A stretch of DNA of 64,000 nucleotides from Leifsonia sp. TF02-11 (GCF_017565305.1 NZ_JAGEKP010000003.1:1-64000); one strand, 5' to 3'; positions 16,477-25,264 are shown, counted from the first letter of the stretch. A program made the numbers and translations. Notes: generated by a model from the sequence alone, not told the origin.

Positions 16477-17222
16477 GCCGCCACCTCCAGCTCGAGGACG
16501 TCCCGAGCGATCATCAGCAATCGCTTGGCGGTCGCGATTCGGGCTCGCGCCGATCCGGGGTGGATGTGGAGAGTGGCTGCGATGGTGTCTGCGTCGTCGC
16601 CGATCATCTCGGCGACTTCCCGAAAACCGCCGGTCTCGGGCACGCATGACACGATCACCGAACCGGTCATTGGCAGTCCCGCGTCCGCCGCTGCAAGGGC
16701 GGCGAGCACGGTTCGTGCGGTCTGGCACACTCGCTCACGGATCGTGCGGACACCGCGCTTGGACAGCTGGTGGGCTTCTGCCACCCGCTCGGCGTCGCCG
16801 TCGGCCAGGCTCAGGTCGCTCATCACGTGCCAGTCGGATGCGCCGACGTAATCGGCAACCAGCACCATCCACCGGTGCGCGTCAAAGCGGCGAATCATCG
16901 CCTCGAGCGGGTCGATGTCCGATTCGGACTCCACGTCCACGTCGACAGTGATATCGTCCGTCGGGCCGTACTTCCGCTCGATCTGCCGGAGCACGACGTG
17001 ACGGGTGATCCCGAACACGAACGCGTGCGGCGATCCACGCTCCGGGTCATACGTGGAGGATCGGTGCCAGACCGTCTCCCGGGCGATCTGCAGAACGGCG
17101 TCGACCTCATTCGGCCAGCCGCGCAGTTGAAAGCGAACGTACGGCCGCAACGTGTCGACTTCACGGAGCAACTCCGTGAGAAAAGCATCCGTCCGCGAGC
17201 GGACTTGGGTTCCTCCAGCCAC
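16473..17222 (-). CDS. ECF-like RNA polymerase sigma factor carried by the ICE
   Basis: The 249-residue protein resembles an ECF sigma factor. Region 2 is seen as VLQIARETVWHRSSTYDPERGSPHAFVFGITRHVVLRQIER, and region 4 as FREVAEMIGDDADTIAATLHIHPGSARARIATAKRLLMIA, a helix-turn-helix that would read the -35 element. A longer than usual linker (about residues 85-185) separates them, and no anti-sigma gene is adjacent. It ends in an ATGA overlap with the hydrolase and lies just upstream of the transfer operon. It probably directs transcription of transfer genes, but the target promoters are inferred. Confidence 0.72.
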   Translation of the reverse strand: MAGGTQVRSRTDAFLTELLREVDTLRPYVRFQLRGWPNEVDAVLQIARETVWHRSSTYDPERGSPHAFVFGITRHVVLRQIERKYGPTDDITVDVDVESESDIDPLEAMIRRFDAHRWMVLVADYVGASDWHVMSDLSLADGDAERVAEAHQLSKRGVRTIRERVCQTARTVLAALAAADAGLPMTGSVIVSCVPETGGFREVAEMIGDDADTIAATLHIHPGSARARIATAKRLLMIARDVLELEVAA

Positions 17223-17700
17223 GAGATCACAACCTTCCTTGCATGGAAGTGGCTACTGCGAAGGACCGGGTTCGAGCCGGCGACGGCTCGTTAGAACAGG
17301 GCTATGTCAGCGCGCATGGGCGCGCAGGAGCCCTCCTTGGATTAGGAAGGTTGGATGTTCCGAGCTGCGCCGGGGATATGGGCTCCGGGGCGGCGCGCCC
17401 GGATTCGAGGGTGGAGTGGCGGCTTCGACTCTGAAGTTGGGGAATCTCAGCCACGATGCCTCACCGCCGCCCTGACTCGCTTAGCGAGGCCAGCGTTACG
17501 GTGAAGAGGGTAAGAATCAGCCGCTCCATTTGGTGCCGCACGCTACCCCCGAACAGGGGTCGCGCTTGGGCGGCACGCCGGGGTGAACCAGCTATTCTAC
17601 TGACAGCTCTCGCACTGCAGAGCACCCATCGGATCCACCGGGACGAGATATCCGTCCACGAAGTCCTGAATGACGCCGGGAGGCTCTGTCGGGGGTTCGG
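17223..17700. other. Gene-poor interval upstream of the sigma-factor gene
   Basis: No convincing coding frame is seen. The interval should hold the promoter of the minus-strand sigma gene; GTTCTAA (minus strand, 17291-17297) recalls the core of the 18-base ICE motif. ACCCC and GGGGT around 17543-17560 could form a weak hairpin 3' of the excisionase gene. Confidence 0.4.
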
Positions 17701-17898
17701 CTACGCGTACGCTCCGGTCCTCGTCTGCGCGCTCGCTTCCAGCCATGCCAACACCTCCGCCCGCTTGTAGAGCACGGTGCGTGGGGTCGGCTTATAGAAG
17801 CGCGGGCCCTTACCGTGATACCGGAGTTGGGCGAGCGCTGCGATCGACAGCCCGGTGATCTCAACCACCTCAGCGGGCTGAATGAATTCTCCTGTCAT
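17701..17898 (-). CDS. Excisionase-like small HTH protein
   Basis: The protein has 65 residues from ATG 17898, with a strong GGAGGAG site about six bases upstream. IQPAEVVEITGLSIAALAQLRYHGKGPRFYKPTPRTVLYKRAEVLAWLEA is a MerR/AlpA-type winged helix, the fold of recombination directionality factors. With the integrase it would favour excision of the ICE. It is transcribed divergently from the XRE repressor, the standard arrangement for a lysogeny-like switch. Confidence 0.85.
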   Translation of the reverse strand: MTGEFIQPAEVVEITGLSIAALAQLRYHGKGPRFYKPTPRTVLYKRAEVLAWLEASAQTRTGAYA

Positions 17899-18000
17899 CT
17901 CATCTCCTCCGTTTCGACAACTCAGGAGTGCTGCAATTGTTGAAACGACCATAGCAAGTATTCCGTGACTTGACAACAGAAGTGGCGTTAGGCTGTCGAA
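17899..18000. promoter_or_regulatory. Divergent xis/repressor control region with repeated operator half-sites
   Basis: TTTCGACAA (17912-17920), TTGTTGAAA (17937-17945), TTGACAAC (17970-17977) and CTGTCGAAA (17993-18001) are related inverted or direct copies, probable binding sites of the XRE protein. On the plus strand TAGGCT (17989-17994) fits a TANNNT -10 box seven bases before the repressor ATG, implying a leaderless mRNA. TTGACA at 17970 is spaced too closely to it to be a normal -35. Confidence 0.55.
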
Positions 18001-18582
18001 ATGGCAGACTATCGATCGGAAACCAGCATCGGCGCGCGCATCAGACTGGCGCGACGTGAACGTGGATTTCGAACGACCAGCGACCTGGCAGAGGCGATTC
18101 CCGGTGGGAACATCACCCCCGCGATCCTGGAGAACATCGAATCCGGCCGGAAGGCCGACATCAGCGTCAGCCAGCTCTTGAATATCGCACGGGGCCTCGA
18201 TGTGCCGATCAGTATGCTGCTCTCGCCAATCGGGCGGCCCGACGACAAACTCGACCTGCAAAATCTCGGCGAAGACTTCGACGGAATGACCGTGGCCGAA
18301 TTCGATTGCTGGCTTTCAGCGACCCCCTCGAGTTCGTATCGGCCCCGATTGGCCGCCGAACGCGTGGACATCTCCGTCCTGAACTCGCTTCGCGAACTCG
18401 GGACCCTTCGACGTGAGTTCGACCGCCTCCGGATCGTTCGCGACGTCGGAACGGCGTCCGGAGACTCTGATCTCACCTTCGACTCAAGCGTCGAGGCGCG
18501 CCTGGAGCTGGTCGAGCGCGAGCTGGAGCGCGTCGCAGCGCTTCTCACCTCTGCGGGCATCGAAGAGGTGGCGGCACCCTAA
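18001..18582 (+). CDS. XRE-family repressor of the ICE
   Basis: The protein has 193 residues. The N-terminal 75 form a Cro/C1 helix-turn-helix (SIGARIRLARRERGFRTTSDLAEAI, then ITPAILENIESGRKADISVSQLLNIARGLDVPISMLL). The rest is a helical domain ending in a coiled-coil-like segment SSVEARLELVERELERVAALL that could dimerise. No RecA-dependent cleavage site or peptidase domain is visible, so induction may depend on another signal. It stands alone facing xis and precedes the integrase by 13 bases. It likely keeps xis silent while the ICE is integrated. Confidence 0.83.
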   Translation: MADYRSETSIGARIRLARRERGFRTTSDLAEAIPGGNITPAILENIESGRKADISVSQLLNIARGLDVPISMLLSPIGRPDDKLDLQNLGEDFDGMTVAEFDCWLSATPSSSYRPRLAAERVDISVLNSLRELGTLRREFDRLRIVRDVGTASGDSDLTFDSSVEARLELVERELERVAALLTSAGIEEVAAP

Positions 18583-18595
18583 AGAGGAGGGCGAG

Positions 18596-19744
18596 ATGGG
18601 CAGCGTTCTGTCGTATGAGTCTGCCGGTGGTCGACGCTATCGCGTCATGTACCGCACCCCTGACCACCGTCAGACCACGAAGCGCGGATTCAAGACGAAG
18701 CGCGAAGCCGAGCTCTACCTCGCCACCGTCGAGACGAACAAGGCGCGCGGCGAGTACATCGATGCGAGCGCGGCGAGGGTGACCATCGCATCGCTCGGAG
18801 TTGAGTGGCTAGCCAACCAGACTCACCTCAAACCGTCCTCGCTCCGACCGCTCGAGATCGCATGGCGACTCCAGGTTGAGCCGCGCTGGGGACGCGTCCC
18901 CGTCGGTGACGTACGACACTCGGATGTCCAGGCCTGGGTAACGTCCTTGAGCGCAGAAAGGTCCGCTACGACCGTCTTGCGGGCGTTCGGTGTGCTTGCC
19001 GGAATCCTGGACATCGCCGTAAAGGACCGGCGCGTGCCGGTCAACGTAGCCCGTGGATCGCGTTTGCCCCGTAAGGTTCCTCGCGCGCACCGGTACCTCA
19101 CCCACCAACAGGTTCACGACCTCGCCTACGCCAGCGGCAAACACGAAGCCCTCGTTCTCCTGCTTGCTTACACCGGCCTTCGCTGGGGCGAAGTCATCGC
19201 CCTGCGCGTGCGCGACGTCGACTTCACTCGTCGCCGGCTCGCCATCTCGGAAAACGCGGTAGAGGTCGGTCCTGCGACCATCGTCGGAACCCCCAAGAGC
19301 CACAAGCGTAGGTCCGTGCCCTTCCCCGCATTCCTCATCGACGCGCTAGCCGGCGCAGCCGCAGGCAAGGAGCCGAATGACCTGCTATTTTCCGGCCGGT
19401 TCGGTGAGCACATGAAGCGCGCGACACGGGGCCAACGGACATGGTTCAAGAGCGCACTCGACAGGGCCGGCCTAGACCCGATGACCGTTCACGACCTGCG
19501 GCATACCGCCGCCAGCCTCGCCGTGAGCGCGGGCGCCAACGTGAAGGCGGTCCAAAGGATGCTCGGCCACGCCTCAGCCGCGATGACGCTGGACGTTTAC
19601 GCGGACCTCTTCGACGACGACCTGGACGCGGTAGCTGAAGCTCTGGACGGCGCAGCCAGACGTTCTGTGGTTCGAGCGCATCTCGCGGAGCGTCAGTCTT
19701 CAGTGGTGAGCAGACCAGTAGGCGCCGCCAACGTACTTGGCTAG
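18596..19744 (+). CDS. int: Tyrosine integrase of the ICE
   Basis: The protein has 382 residues from the ATG preceded by AAAGAGGAGG; an upstream in-frame start would overlap the repressor. Domains in order are an arm-type DNA-binding N-terminus (RRYRVMYRTPDHRQTTKRGFKTKREAELYL), a SAM-like core-binding domain and the catalytic domain. Catalytic residues are visible: Arg in GLRWGEVIAL, Lys in TPKSHKRRSVP, HDLRHT, LGHAS and Tyr in LDVYADLF. It integrates the element at the nearby tRNA-Ser 3' end, 345 bases away. Its gene is probably co-regulated with the repressor. Confidence 0.95.
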   Translation: MGSVLSYESAGGRRYRVMYRTPDHRQTTKRGFKTKREAELYLATVETNKARGEYIDASAARVTIASLGVEWLANQTHLKPSSLRPLEIAWRLQVEPRWGRVPVGDVRHSDVQAWVTSLSAERSATTVLRAFGVLAGILDIAVKDRRVPVNVARGSRLPRKVPRAHRYLTHQQVHDLAYASGKHEALVLLLAYTGLRWGEVIALRVRDVDFTRRRLAISENAVEVGPATIVGTPKSHKRRSVPFPAFLIDALAGAAAGKEPNDLLFSGRFGEHMKRATRGQRTWFKSALDRAGLDPMTVHDLRHTAASLAVSAGANVKAVQRMLGHASAAMTLDVYADLFDDDLDAVAEALDGAARRSVVRAHLAERQSSVVSRPVGAANVLG

Positions 19745-19906
19745 CTTGCCCAGTCCTTTGACACCGGCCCCTAAAACAAGGACCGCGAGCACGAGAGCGA
19801 ACCACGGGTAGGCGATGACGTCTGCCACGATCGCGTTCCAGATCATGACGATCGCTTCCCATCGGGCAGCACGCCACGTATCGAGAAGCCAGCCGACATC
19901 GATCAT
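19700..19906 (-). CDS. Possible small membrane protein at the ICE edge
   Basis: From ATG 19906 the frame gives 68 residues with two hydrophobic stretches (ARWEAIVMIWNAIVADVI and YPWFALVLAVLVLGAGV). It converges on int and overlaps its 3' end by 45 bases. No good ribosome-binding site is seen, and a longer frame begins at 19984. The hydrophobic pattern looks protein-like, but this could be a chance frame. Confidence 0.35.
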   Translation of the reverse strand: MIDVGWLLDTWRAARWEAIVMIWNAIVADVIAYPWFALVLAVLVLGAGVKGLGKLAKYVGGAYWSAHH

Positions 19907-19996
19907 GTCCACATTGAAGCGGTAGCCGCTGACAATCGGCATTTGCAACGCCCGCGATCGCAGAAAGAGGCCCCGGATCACCAACTCGCGGCGGCG

Positions 19997-20017
19997 TTTG
20001 TTGTCAGTTTGTTGTCA
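19997..20017. repeat. Direct repeats, candidate integrase arm sites
   Basis: TTTGTTGTCA occurs at 19997-20006 and again at 20008-20017, an 11-base period, 70-90 bases from the tRNA 3' end. The second copy continues as GTTGTCAA, whose complement TTGACAAC is also present in the xis control region at 17970-17977. Helically phased repeats beside an att site are typical arm-type integrase or Xis sites. Confidence 0.5.
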
Positions 20018-20047
20018 AATCGAGCGCCGCAGGCCTGGAAACAACGA

Positions 20048-20076
20048 CTCGATCCCAGTAATTTACTGGGATCGAG
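20048..20076. repeat. Perfect palindrome beside the attachment site
   Basis: CTCGATCCCAGTA (20048-20060) and TACTGGGATCGAG (20064-20076) form a perfect 13-base-pair stem with a three-base loop, 12 bases beyond the tRNA CCA. It could be a terminator for the tRNA transcript brought in by the ICE, or a protein-binding site of the recombination region. Confidence 0.6.
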
Positions 20077-20088
20077 GCGTCCATTCTT

Positions 20089-20176
20089 TGGCGGAGGGCG
20101 TGGGATTCGAACCCACGAGACATTTCTGCCCACCAGTTTTCAAGACTGGCTCCATCGGCCGCTCGGACAGCCCTCC
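20089..20176 (-). tRNA. tRNA-Ser (anticodon UGA)
   Basis: On the minus strand GGAGGGC (5' acceptor) pairs with GCCCTCC, followed by G and an encoded CCA. The anticodon stem CCAGT/ACTGG encloses CTTGAAA, giving anticodon TGA for UCA codons. A long variable arm (TGGGCAGAAATGTCTC) and the T arm GTGGG-TTCGAAT-CCCAC confirm a class II serine tRNA. The 3' end faces the integrase and is the presumed attB core; the gene is intact after integration. Confidence 0.95.
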
Positions 20177-20221
20177 CGGCGCCGCATACCGGCGCCGTTG
20201 CAGTCTACAGGCCCGCAGATT

Positions 20222-20268
20222 TGCGCCGAATGTGGCGTCAGGCGGCGCGAGACGCCACATTCGGCGCA
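20222..20268. terminator. Long hairpin 3' of the MFS gene
   Basis: TGCGCCGAATGTGGCGTC (20222-20239) and its exact complement (20251-20268) form an 18-base-pair stem with an 11-base loop. It lies 14 bases past the MFS stop, between that gene and the tRNA. It belongs to the set of long gene-end hairpins in this window. Confidence 0.65.
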
Positions 20269-20282
20269 CATCGCGAGAGGCC

Positions 20283-21527
20283 TCAGCGGGCGCGGCGACC
20301 CGTGATGACGGTGTTGGCGACGCCGGCGAGCAGCACGATCAGGGCGGACACGAGCGGGGCGTACATCGCCACGTGCGTACCGGCGCTCTGGGCGAGGGCG
20401 CCGACCAGTGCCGACGATGCCGACTGGCCGACGATGACCGCGGAGCCGAGGATCGTCATGACGGTGGCCGACCGGCCGATCGGGCTGCGCTCGGCGCCGA
20501 AGCTGTACTGCGTCACCAGGGTCGGACCGACGCCGAAGCCGGCGACCAGCAGCACCAGGATCACACCGGAGACGGTCGTCGCGAAGGGCAGGGCCAGCGT
20601 CGAGGCCGCGAGAAGCCCGGCGAAGGTCAGCCAGCGCCAGCGCAGCGAGAAGCGCAGCGGGAACCACGCGACCCCCAGCGCGAGCGCCGCGGAGCCGACG
20701 CCCATCACGCCGTAGACGAGCCCGGCCTGTTCCGGGTGGCCGAAGTCCGACAGGAACGACGTCAGGGCGGTGAGCATCGAGCCGAAGAACAGGCCCATCC
20801 CGAGCACACCCACGGTGACCGCCACCAGCCCCGGCCGGAAGAGCTCGCGCGCCGGCGCCTGCTGAACAGGGAGGCCGCCGTCGGTCGTCGGGCGCCCGGC
20901 ACCGCTGCGATGCAGTGCGAACGCCGAGACGAACACGACCGTGAGCACCGCCGCGCCGATGATCGGGGCGGCCGGGTTCAGGGTCGTCGCGAGGAGGCCG
21001 ACGATGAACGGCCCGAAGACGAAGACGATCTCGTCGGCCGCCGACTCGTACGCCATGGTGCCGTTGAGCACCGCCGCGTGCCGGTCTCCGGGGAGCCGGT
21101 TCGCGATGATCCCCACCAGGCGGCTGCGCGACATCGGCGACACCTGCGGGGCGGTCGCCCCGATCACGAAGGCGACGATCAGGACGACGAAGTCGGGCGA
21201 TGAACTGAACGCCACCCACGCCATCGCCAGCAGCGCGACACTGTTCGCGATCCCGGCCGCCAGCACGACGCCGCGCTGGCCGACCCGGTCGGCCGCGGCG
21301 CCGATCAGCGGACCGAAGATCGCCGTGCCGACGCCGACCATCGCCGAAGTGAGACCGCCGAGCGACAGCTCACCGCGCGCGGAGACGACGAGCGTCAGCA
21401 CGCCGACGACCATCATGGCGTACGGGAGGCGCGCCAGCAGGGCGACGGGGAAGTACGAGAACCCGGCTGCCCGCACCAGCGTGGTCGGCTGTTGCTGCGT
21501 CTCCCGGGTGGAGGTGCTGTGCGTCAT
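20283..21527 (-). CDS. MFS transporter, 12-helix exporter-like
   Basis: The protein has 414 residues from ATG 21527 (MTHSTSTRETQ); upstream residues in frame look non-coding. Twelve hydrophobic segments are seen. The intracellular loop between helices 2 and 3 carries GAAADRVGQRGVVLA, the major-facilitator motif A region, and the centre has a polar loop (ALHRSGAGRPTTDGGLPVQQAPARELF). It is probably a proton-driven exporter of small molecules; substrate is unknown. It stands alone as the first chromosomal gene to the right of the ICE, with hairpins on both sides. Confidence 0.85.
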   Translation of the reverse strand: MTHSTSTRETQQQPTTLVRAAGFSYFPVALLARLPYAMMVVGVLTLVVSARGELSLGGLTSAMVGVGTAIFGPLIGAAADRVGQRGVVLAAGIANSVALLAMAWVAFSSSPDFVVLIVAFVIGATAPQVSPMSRSRLVGIIANRLPGDRHAAVLNGTMAYESAADEIVFVFGPFIVGLLATTLNPAAPIIGAAVLTVVFVSAFALHRSGAGRPTTDGGLPVQQAPARELFRPGLVAVTVGVLGMGLFFGSMLTALTSFLSDFGHPEQAGLVYGVMGVGSAALALGVAWFPLRFSLRWRWLTFAGLLAASTLALPFATTVSGVILVLLVAGFGVGPTLVTQYSFGAERSPIGRSATVMTILGSAVIVGQSASSALVGALAQSAGTHVAMYAPLVSALIVLLAGVANTVITGRRAR

Positions 21528-21687
21528 ACGTGTCGTGGCCTTCTGTCTTCCGCGGCGGACCGCGGCATTCAAGTGCCGCCTTGGTCCGCCGGGCGAACCG
21601 GCGCGAGGTAGATACACGATGGAACTACGTGGGAGGGCGAACCCCCACTGGTTTCAAGTCTGCACCACCGCGGGTCATTCCCGCAGC

Positions 21688-21725
21688 GCGCATTTCCGCA
21701 GCCCGCTCGCGCCGCGGAAATGCGC
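21688..21725. terminator. Hairpin 3' of the LCP gene
   Basis: GCGCATTTCCGC (21688-21699) pairs perfectly with GCGGAAATGCGC (21714-21725) across a 14-base loop, seven bases past the LCP stop on the minus strand. Confidence 0.6.
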
Positions 21726-21731
21726 CGAGGT

Positions 21732-22994
21732 TCAGTCTTGGAACGGCTTCGAGCAGGTGACCTGCGCGGCCGTCTGGCCGTGCACGTTCGACGGGAGCTC
21801 CACCGACGATCCGTCGGTCGGCGCGGTCGTCGAGCCGTCGGTCGGCGCCGGAGTGGCACCGGCAGCCGGGGCCTGCGTCGCACCGGGATCGCTCGGCGCT
21901 GCCTCCGAGCCCACGCCGGTGTCACCGGTGAGCGTGACCGCCTTGTCGTTCTTCAGCGCCTGCATCAGCAGGTCGGCCGCGTCCTTGGTGGGAGCGACGC
22001 CGTCGCCTTCGTAGTGGTTCGGGTACTGGACGAAGACGACTTTGGACACGTCGATGTTCTTCAGCGCCATCGCCATCGAGGCGATGGTCGTCGGGTTGTT
22101 GAGGCTCTCGGACAGCGCGATGTTGCTGGTCGCCGCCTTTGCGAGGCCGTACACCTTGACCGGGTTGGCGAGCGTGTCGGCGCTCTTGATCGTGCGGACG
22201 AGCGACGAGAGGAACACCTGCTGGTTGCTGATGCGGCCGAGGTCGGAGCCGTCGCCCACTCCGTGACGCGTGCGGAGGAATGCGAGCGCCTGCTGGCCCT
22301 GGAGGGTGTTCTCTCCGGCCTTCACGTCGAGGCCGGTGTACGGGTCGAAGATGTCGCCCGCGACGCAGACTGGGACTCCGCCCACCGCGTTCGACATCTC
22401 GATCACGCCGTCGAACTCGATGACGCCCGCGTACGGGATGTCGAGCCCGGTGAGCTTCTCGACCGTGAGCACGGTGCACGCCAGGCCGCCGTAGCTGAGG
22501 GTGTTGTTGATCTTCTGGCGGCTCATCGCGTCGTAGCTGCCGCCCTTGGGGTCGGGGCAGGAGGGGATGGCGACGTACATGTCGCGCGGGAAGCTGATGA
22601 CCGTGGCGTTCTTGTGGTCGGCCGATACGTGCAGCAGCATCGTGACGTCGTTGAGGACCTCGCCGCGGTCGCCGTAGGCCGCGTTGCCTCCGCCGGAGTC
22701 GCTGCCGGCGAGGAGCACGTTGAAGGCGCCGTCCATCGCGCCGACCCCTGGGGTGACGACCTTGCCCTTGGAGTCGACGAGCTTGACGGCCGGCTTGAGA
22801 CTGGTCGCGACGTCGAACGCCGCGTAAGCGGCGACGCCGGCCGTGCTGACGCCGGCGACGGCGAGGGCGCCCACGAGCAGGGCGGCGACGGTCCGGAGCG
22901 GGTGACGTCGCTTGAGGCGTCCGTGCCGTGCGACAGGGGGGCCGGCGGACTTCTCCTGAGCTCGCACCTGAGCGCGGGTGGGCATCTCGTCCAT
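21732..22994 (-). CDS. LytR-CpsA-Psr (LCP) cell-wall glycopolymer ligase
   Basis: The protein has 420 residues, or 417 from the inner ATG. A basic cytoplasmic N-terminus precedes one membrane helix (TVAALLVGALAVAGVSTAGVAAYAAF) and the extracellular LCP domain. Visible motifs are FNVLLAGSDSGGG, ND-VTMLLHVSADHKNATVISFPRDMYV, the KINNTLSYGG block with the lipid-phosphate-binding Arg/Lys, and FLRTRHGVGDGSDLGRISNQQ. LCP enzymes move glycopolymers from undecaprenyl carriers to peptidoglycan. The C-terminal 60 residues are Pro/Ala/Thr-rich and low in complexity. It is monocistronic here. Confidence 0.92.
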   Translation of the reverse strand: MDEMPTRAQVRAQEKSAGPPVARHGRLKRRHPLRTVAALLVGALAVAGVSTAGVAAYAAFDVATSLKPAVKLVDSKGKVVTPGVGAMDGAFNVLLAGSDSGGGNAAYGDRGEVLNDVTMLLHVSADHKNATVISFPRDMYVAIPSCPDPKGGSYDAMSRQKINNTLSYGGLACTVLTVEKLTGLDIPYAGVIEFDGVIEMSNAVGGVPVCVAGDIFDPYTGLDVKAGENTLQGQQALAFLRTRHGVGDGSDLGRISNQQVFLSSLVRTIKSADTLANPVKVYGLAKAATSNIALSESLNNPTTIASMAMALKNIDVSKVVFVQYPNHYEGDGVAPTKDAADLLMQALKNDKAVTLTGDTGVGSEAAPSDPGATQAPAAGATPAPTDGSTTAPTDGSSVELPSNVHGQTAAQVTCSKPFQD

Positions 22995-23154
22995 TCACTC
23001 CCTCTCGTCGGACGACGTCGAACGGCGACGCCTGAGAAAGCGCACACCATCACTCAGTCTGACACAACCTCCTGGCAATGCTCTGGACGATGGAGGTCCT
23101 GGTCAGCGGCCGAATCCGGGCAGCCGACGCTGAGATCGGGAGCTGTGCGAACCG

Positions 23155-23967
23155 TCAGAGAGAGCGCAGGACGGCGGCGAGCCCGTCGTCGTCGACCGTT
23201 CCAGTGGTCTCCGTCGCCGCCGCCTTGACCTCGTCGGGAGCCTGCCCCATCGCCGCGCTCCGCCCTTCGGCGCCCGCCCAGCGGAGCAGTTCGAGGTCGT
23301 TGCGGCCGTCGCCGACCGCCACCAGCCGGGAGGCCGGGATGTCGAGCGCGTGCCGCACCCGCTCCATCGCCGTCGCCTTGCTGACGCCGTCCGGCGAGAT
23401 GTCGAGCCAGGCCGTCCAGCCGATGGCGTAGCTGACCCGCTGCAGCCCCATCCGGTCGACGATCGCGAGGAATTCCTCCTCGTCGTGCTGCGGCGAGATG
23501 ACGACGACACGGGTGGCCGGGTGCCTGCTGAGCTCGTCGAACTCGACCTGCTCCGCGTTGACCAGCTCCCAGTCCGTCATGCCCTCGGTGTACCGGCGGA
23601 ATCCCGTCGGGTCCTCGACCATGAAGCTCCCGGACGGCAGGTGCGGGCGGATGGTGCGCAGCACCTCCGTCGGGTCGAACGTCTCGATGAACTCCCGACG
23701 GTAACCACCTTCGACGGTTTCGTCGCGCATCATGGTGAGAGCACCGTTGGCGCACACCACGAACCGGCTGGTCAAGCCGAACTTCTCATGGATCGGTCGC
23801 GCGGTCTCCCAGCTGCGGCCCGTCGCCAGCATCACCTCATGGCCCGCCTCGCGCACGCGAGTCACGGCGTCGAGCACGGCGTCGCCGACGGACTCGTCCT
23901 CATGGATGAGGGTGCCATCGACGTCGAGGGCGATCAGCAGACGGTCGCTCTCGGCCACAGTGCTCAC
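23155..23967 (-). CDS. Cof-type HAD-superfamily phosphatase
   Basis: GTG 23967 overlaps the serS stop (GTGA) and gives 270 residues. HAD motifs are present: the nucleophile in [11 protein letters not shown], the motif II Thr in [13 protein letters not shown], and [36 protein letters not shown] with the Lys and the acidic pair that binds Mg. A large C2-type cap separates motifs II and III. Cof-type enzymes dephosphorylate sugar phosphates and related metabolites. Coupling to serS is common in this family of bacteria; the physiological substrate is unknown. Confidence 0.9.
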   Translation of the reverse strand: MSTVAESDRLLIALDVDGTLIHEDESVGDAVLDAVTRVREAGHEVMLATGRSWETARPIHEKFGLTSRFVVCANGALTMMRDETVEGGYRREFIETFDPTEVLRTIRPHLPSGSFMVEDPTGFRRYTEGMTDWELVNAEQVEFDELSRHPATRVVVISPQHDEEEFLAIVDRMGLQRVSYAIGWTAWLDISPDGVSKATAMERVRHALDIPASRLVAVGDGRNDLELLRWAGAEGRSAAMGQAPDEVKAAATETTGTVDDDGLAAVLRSL

Positions 23968-25229
23968 GAGGCGATCGGCTCCAGCACTTCGAGGCCGCCC
24001 AGGTAGGGGCGCAGCGGCTCGGGGACCACGACCGATCCGTCGGCCCGCTGGTGGGTCTCGAGGATGGCGACCAGCCAGCGCGTGGTCGCGAGCGTTCCGT
24101 TGAGGGTCGCGACGGGCGCCGTCTTGCCGCTCTCGGTCCGGTAACGGATCTCGAGCCGCCGCGCCTGGAACGTCGTGCAGTTGGAAGTGGAGGTGAGCTC
24201 GCGGTAGCGGCCCTGCGTCGGGATCCACGCCTCCACGTCGTACTTGCGCGCCGCGCTCGACCCCAGGTCGCCCGCCGCGGTGTCGATGACGCGGTAGCTG
24301 AGCCCGAGGGCCTGCATCATCTCCTCCTGCCAGGCGAGCAGGCGCGCGTGCTCGGCCTCCGCGTTCTCGGGCAGCGTGAAGACGAACATCTCCAGCTTGT
24401 TGAACTGGTGCACCCGGATGATGCCCCGGGTGTCCTTGCCCGCCGAACCGGCCTCACGGCGATAGCAGGTCGACCAGCCGGCGTAGCGCAGCGGCTCGGC
24501 GACATCGAGGATCTCGTCGGCGTGGTAGCCGGCGAGCGCGACCTCGCTCGTCCCGGTGAGGTAGAGGTCGTCGTTGTCCAGGTGGTAGACCTCGTCGGCG
24601 TGCGAGCCGAGGAAGCCGGTGCCCTGCATGACCTCGGGCTTGACCAGGGTCGGCGTGATCATGGGCACGAAGCCGTTCGCGACGGCCTTGTCGAGCGCCA
24701 GGTTCATCAGCGCCAGCTCGAGGCGTGCGCCGACGCCGCGCAGGAACGAGAACCGGGCGCCGGAAACCTTCGCTCCGCGGGCCATGTCGATCGCACCGAG
24801 CAACTCGCCCAGCTCGAGGTGGTCGCGCGGCTCGAAGTCGAACTGCGGGATGCCGCCGACCTCTTTGAGTACGACGTAGTCGTCTTCGCCGCCGCTGGGC
24901 ACGCCGTCGACGATCGGGTTTCCGATGCGGCGCAGCACGGAGTCGAAGTGCGCCTCTGCGGCGTTCGCCGCCTGCTGCGCCTCCTTGACGCGGCCCGCGA
25001 GCTGCTGGGCCTGAGCGACGAGCGCCTGCTTCTGATCCTTCGGGGCCTGGGCGACCTGCTTGCCGAAGGCGTTCTGCTCTGCACGCAGCTCCTCGAAAGC
25101 GGTGATCGCGGCACGGCGCTCGATGTCTGCCTGCAGCGCTTCGTCGACCACCTGCACGGAGTCGCCGCGCGCCTCCTGGGAACGTCGGACGACATCGGGG
25201 TGCTCGCGCAGGAGGACGGGATCGATCAC
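23964..25229 (-). CDS. serS: Seryl-tRNA synthetase
   Basis: The protein has 421 residues, the normal length. An N-terminal coiled-coil arm (about 28-100, rich in Glu/Gln/Ala) binds the long variable arm of tRNA-Ser. The class II catalytic domain shows motif 2 around [25 protein letters not shown] and motif 3 near [17 protein letters not shown]. It charges tRNA-Ser with serine. The start is GTG; a TAAGCT -10 box lies only about six bases before it on the minus strand, so the mRNA should have almost no leader. It is co-transcribed with the HAD gene. Confidence 0.96.
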   Translation of the reverse strand: MIDPVLLREHPDVVRRSQEARGDSVQVVDEALQADIERRAAITAFEELRAEQNAFGKQVAQAPKDQKQALVAQAQQLAGRVKEAQQAANAAEAHFDSVLRRIGNPIVDGVPSGGEDDYVVLKEVGGIPQFDFEPRDHLELGELLGAIDMARGAKVSGARFSFLRGVGARLELALMNLALDKAVANGFVPMITPTLVKPEVMQGTGFLGSHADEVYHLDNDDLYLTGTSEVALAGYHADEILDVAEPLRYAGWSTCYRREAGSAGKDTRGIIRVHQFNKLEMFVFTLPENAEAEHARLLAWQEEMMQALGLSYRVIDTAAGDLGSSAARKYDVEAWIPTQGRYRELTSTSNCTTFQARRLEIRYRTESGKTAPVATLNGTLATTRWLVAILETHQRADGSVVVPEPLRPYLGGLEVLEPIAS

Positions 25230-25264
25230 CGGCTTAGCTTATCGTCGTCGGGTAACGTGAACCC

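Larger units (their letters stand above)
1..20091. mobile_element. Integrative and conjugative element, right portion (left end outside window)
   Basis: This stretch ends at the 3' terminus of an intact tRNA-Ser gene and is bounded there by a tyrosine integrase, an excisionase-like gene and a phage-type repressor. Inside it lie an ssb gene and a compact conjugation operon with VirB4-like, VirB6-like, SCO6880-like and VirD4-like proteins, plus metal-resistance cargo and transposase genes. This is the usual layout of actinobacterial tRNA-integrated ICEs. The left attachment site, a relaxase and a replication initiator are not in view, so full extent and mobility are unknown. The right boundary is inferred from the tRNA end; the duplicated att core was not seen within the window. 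Confidence 0.8.

Noticed and set aside
17250-17300. tRNA-like T arm (GGGTTCGAGCC)
   Set aside because: No acceptor or anticodon stem can be built on either strand, so it is not a tRNA gene or a clear tRNA fragment.
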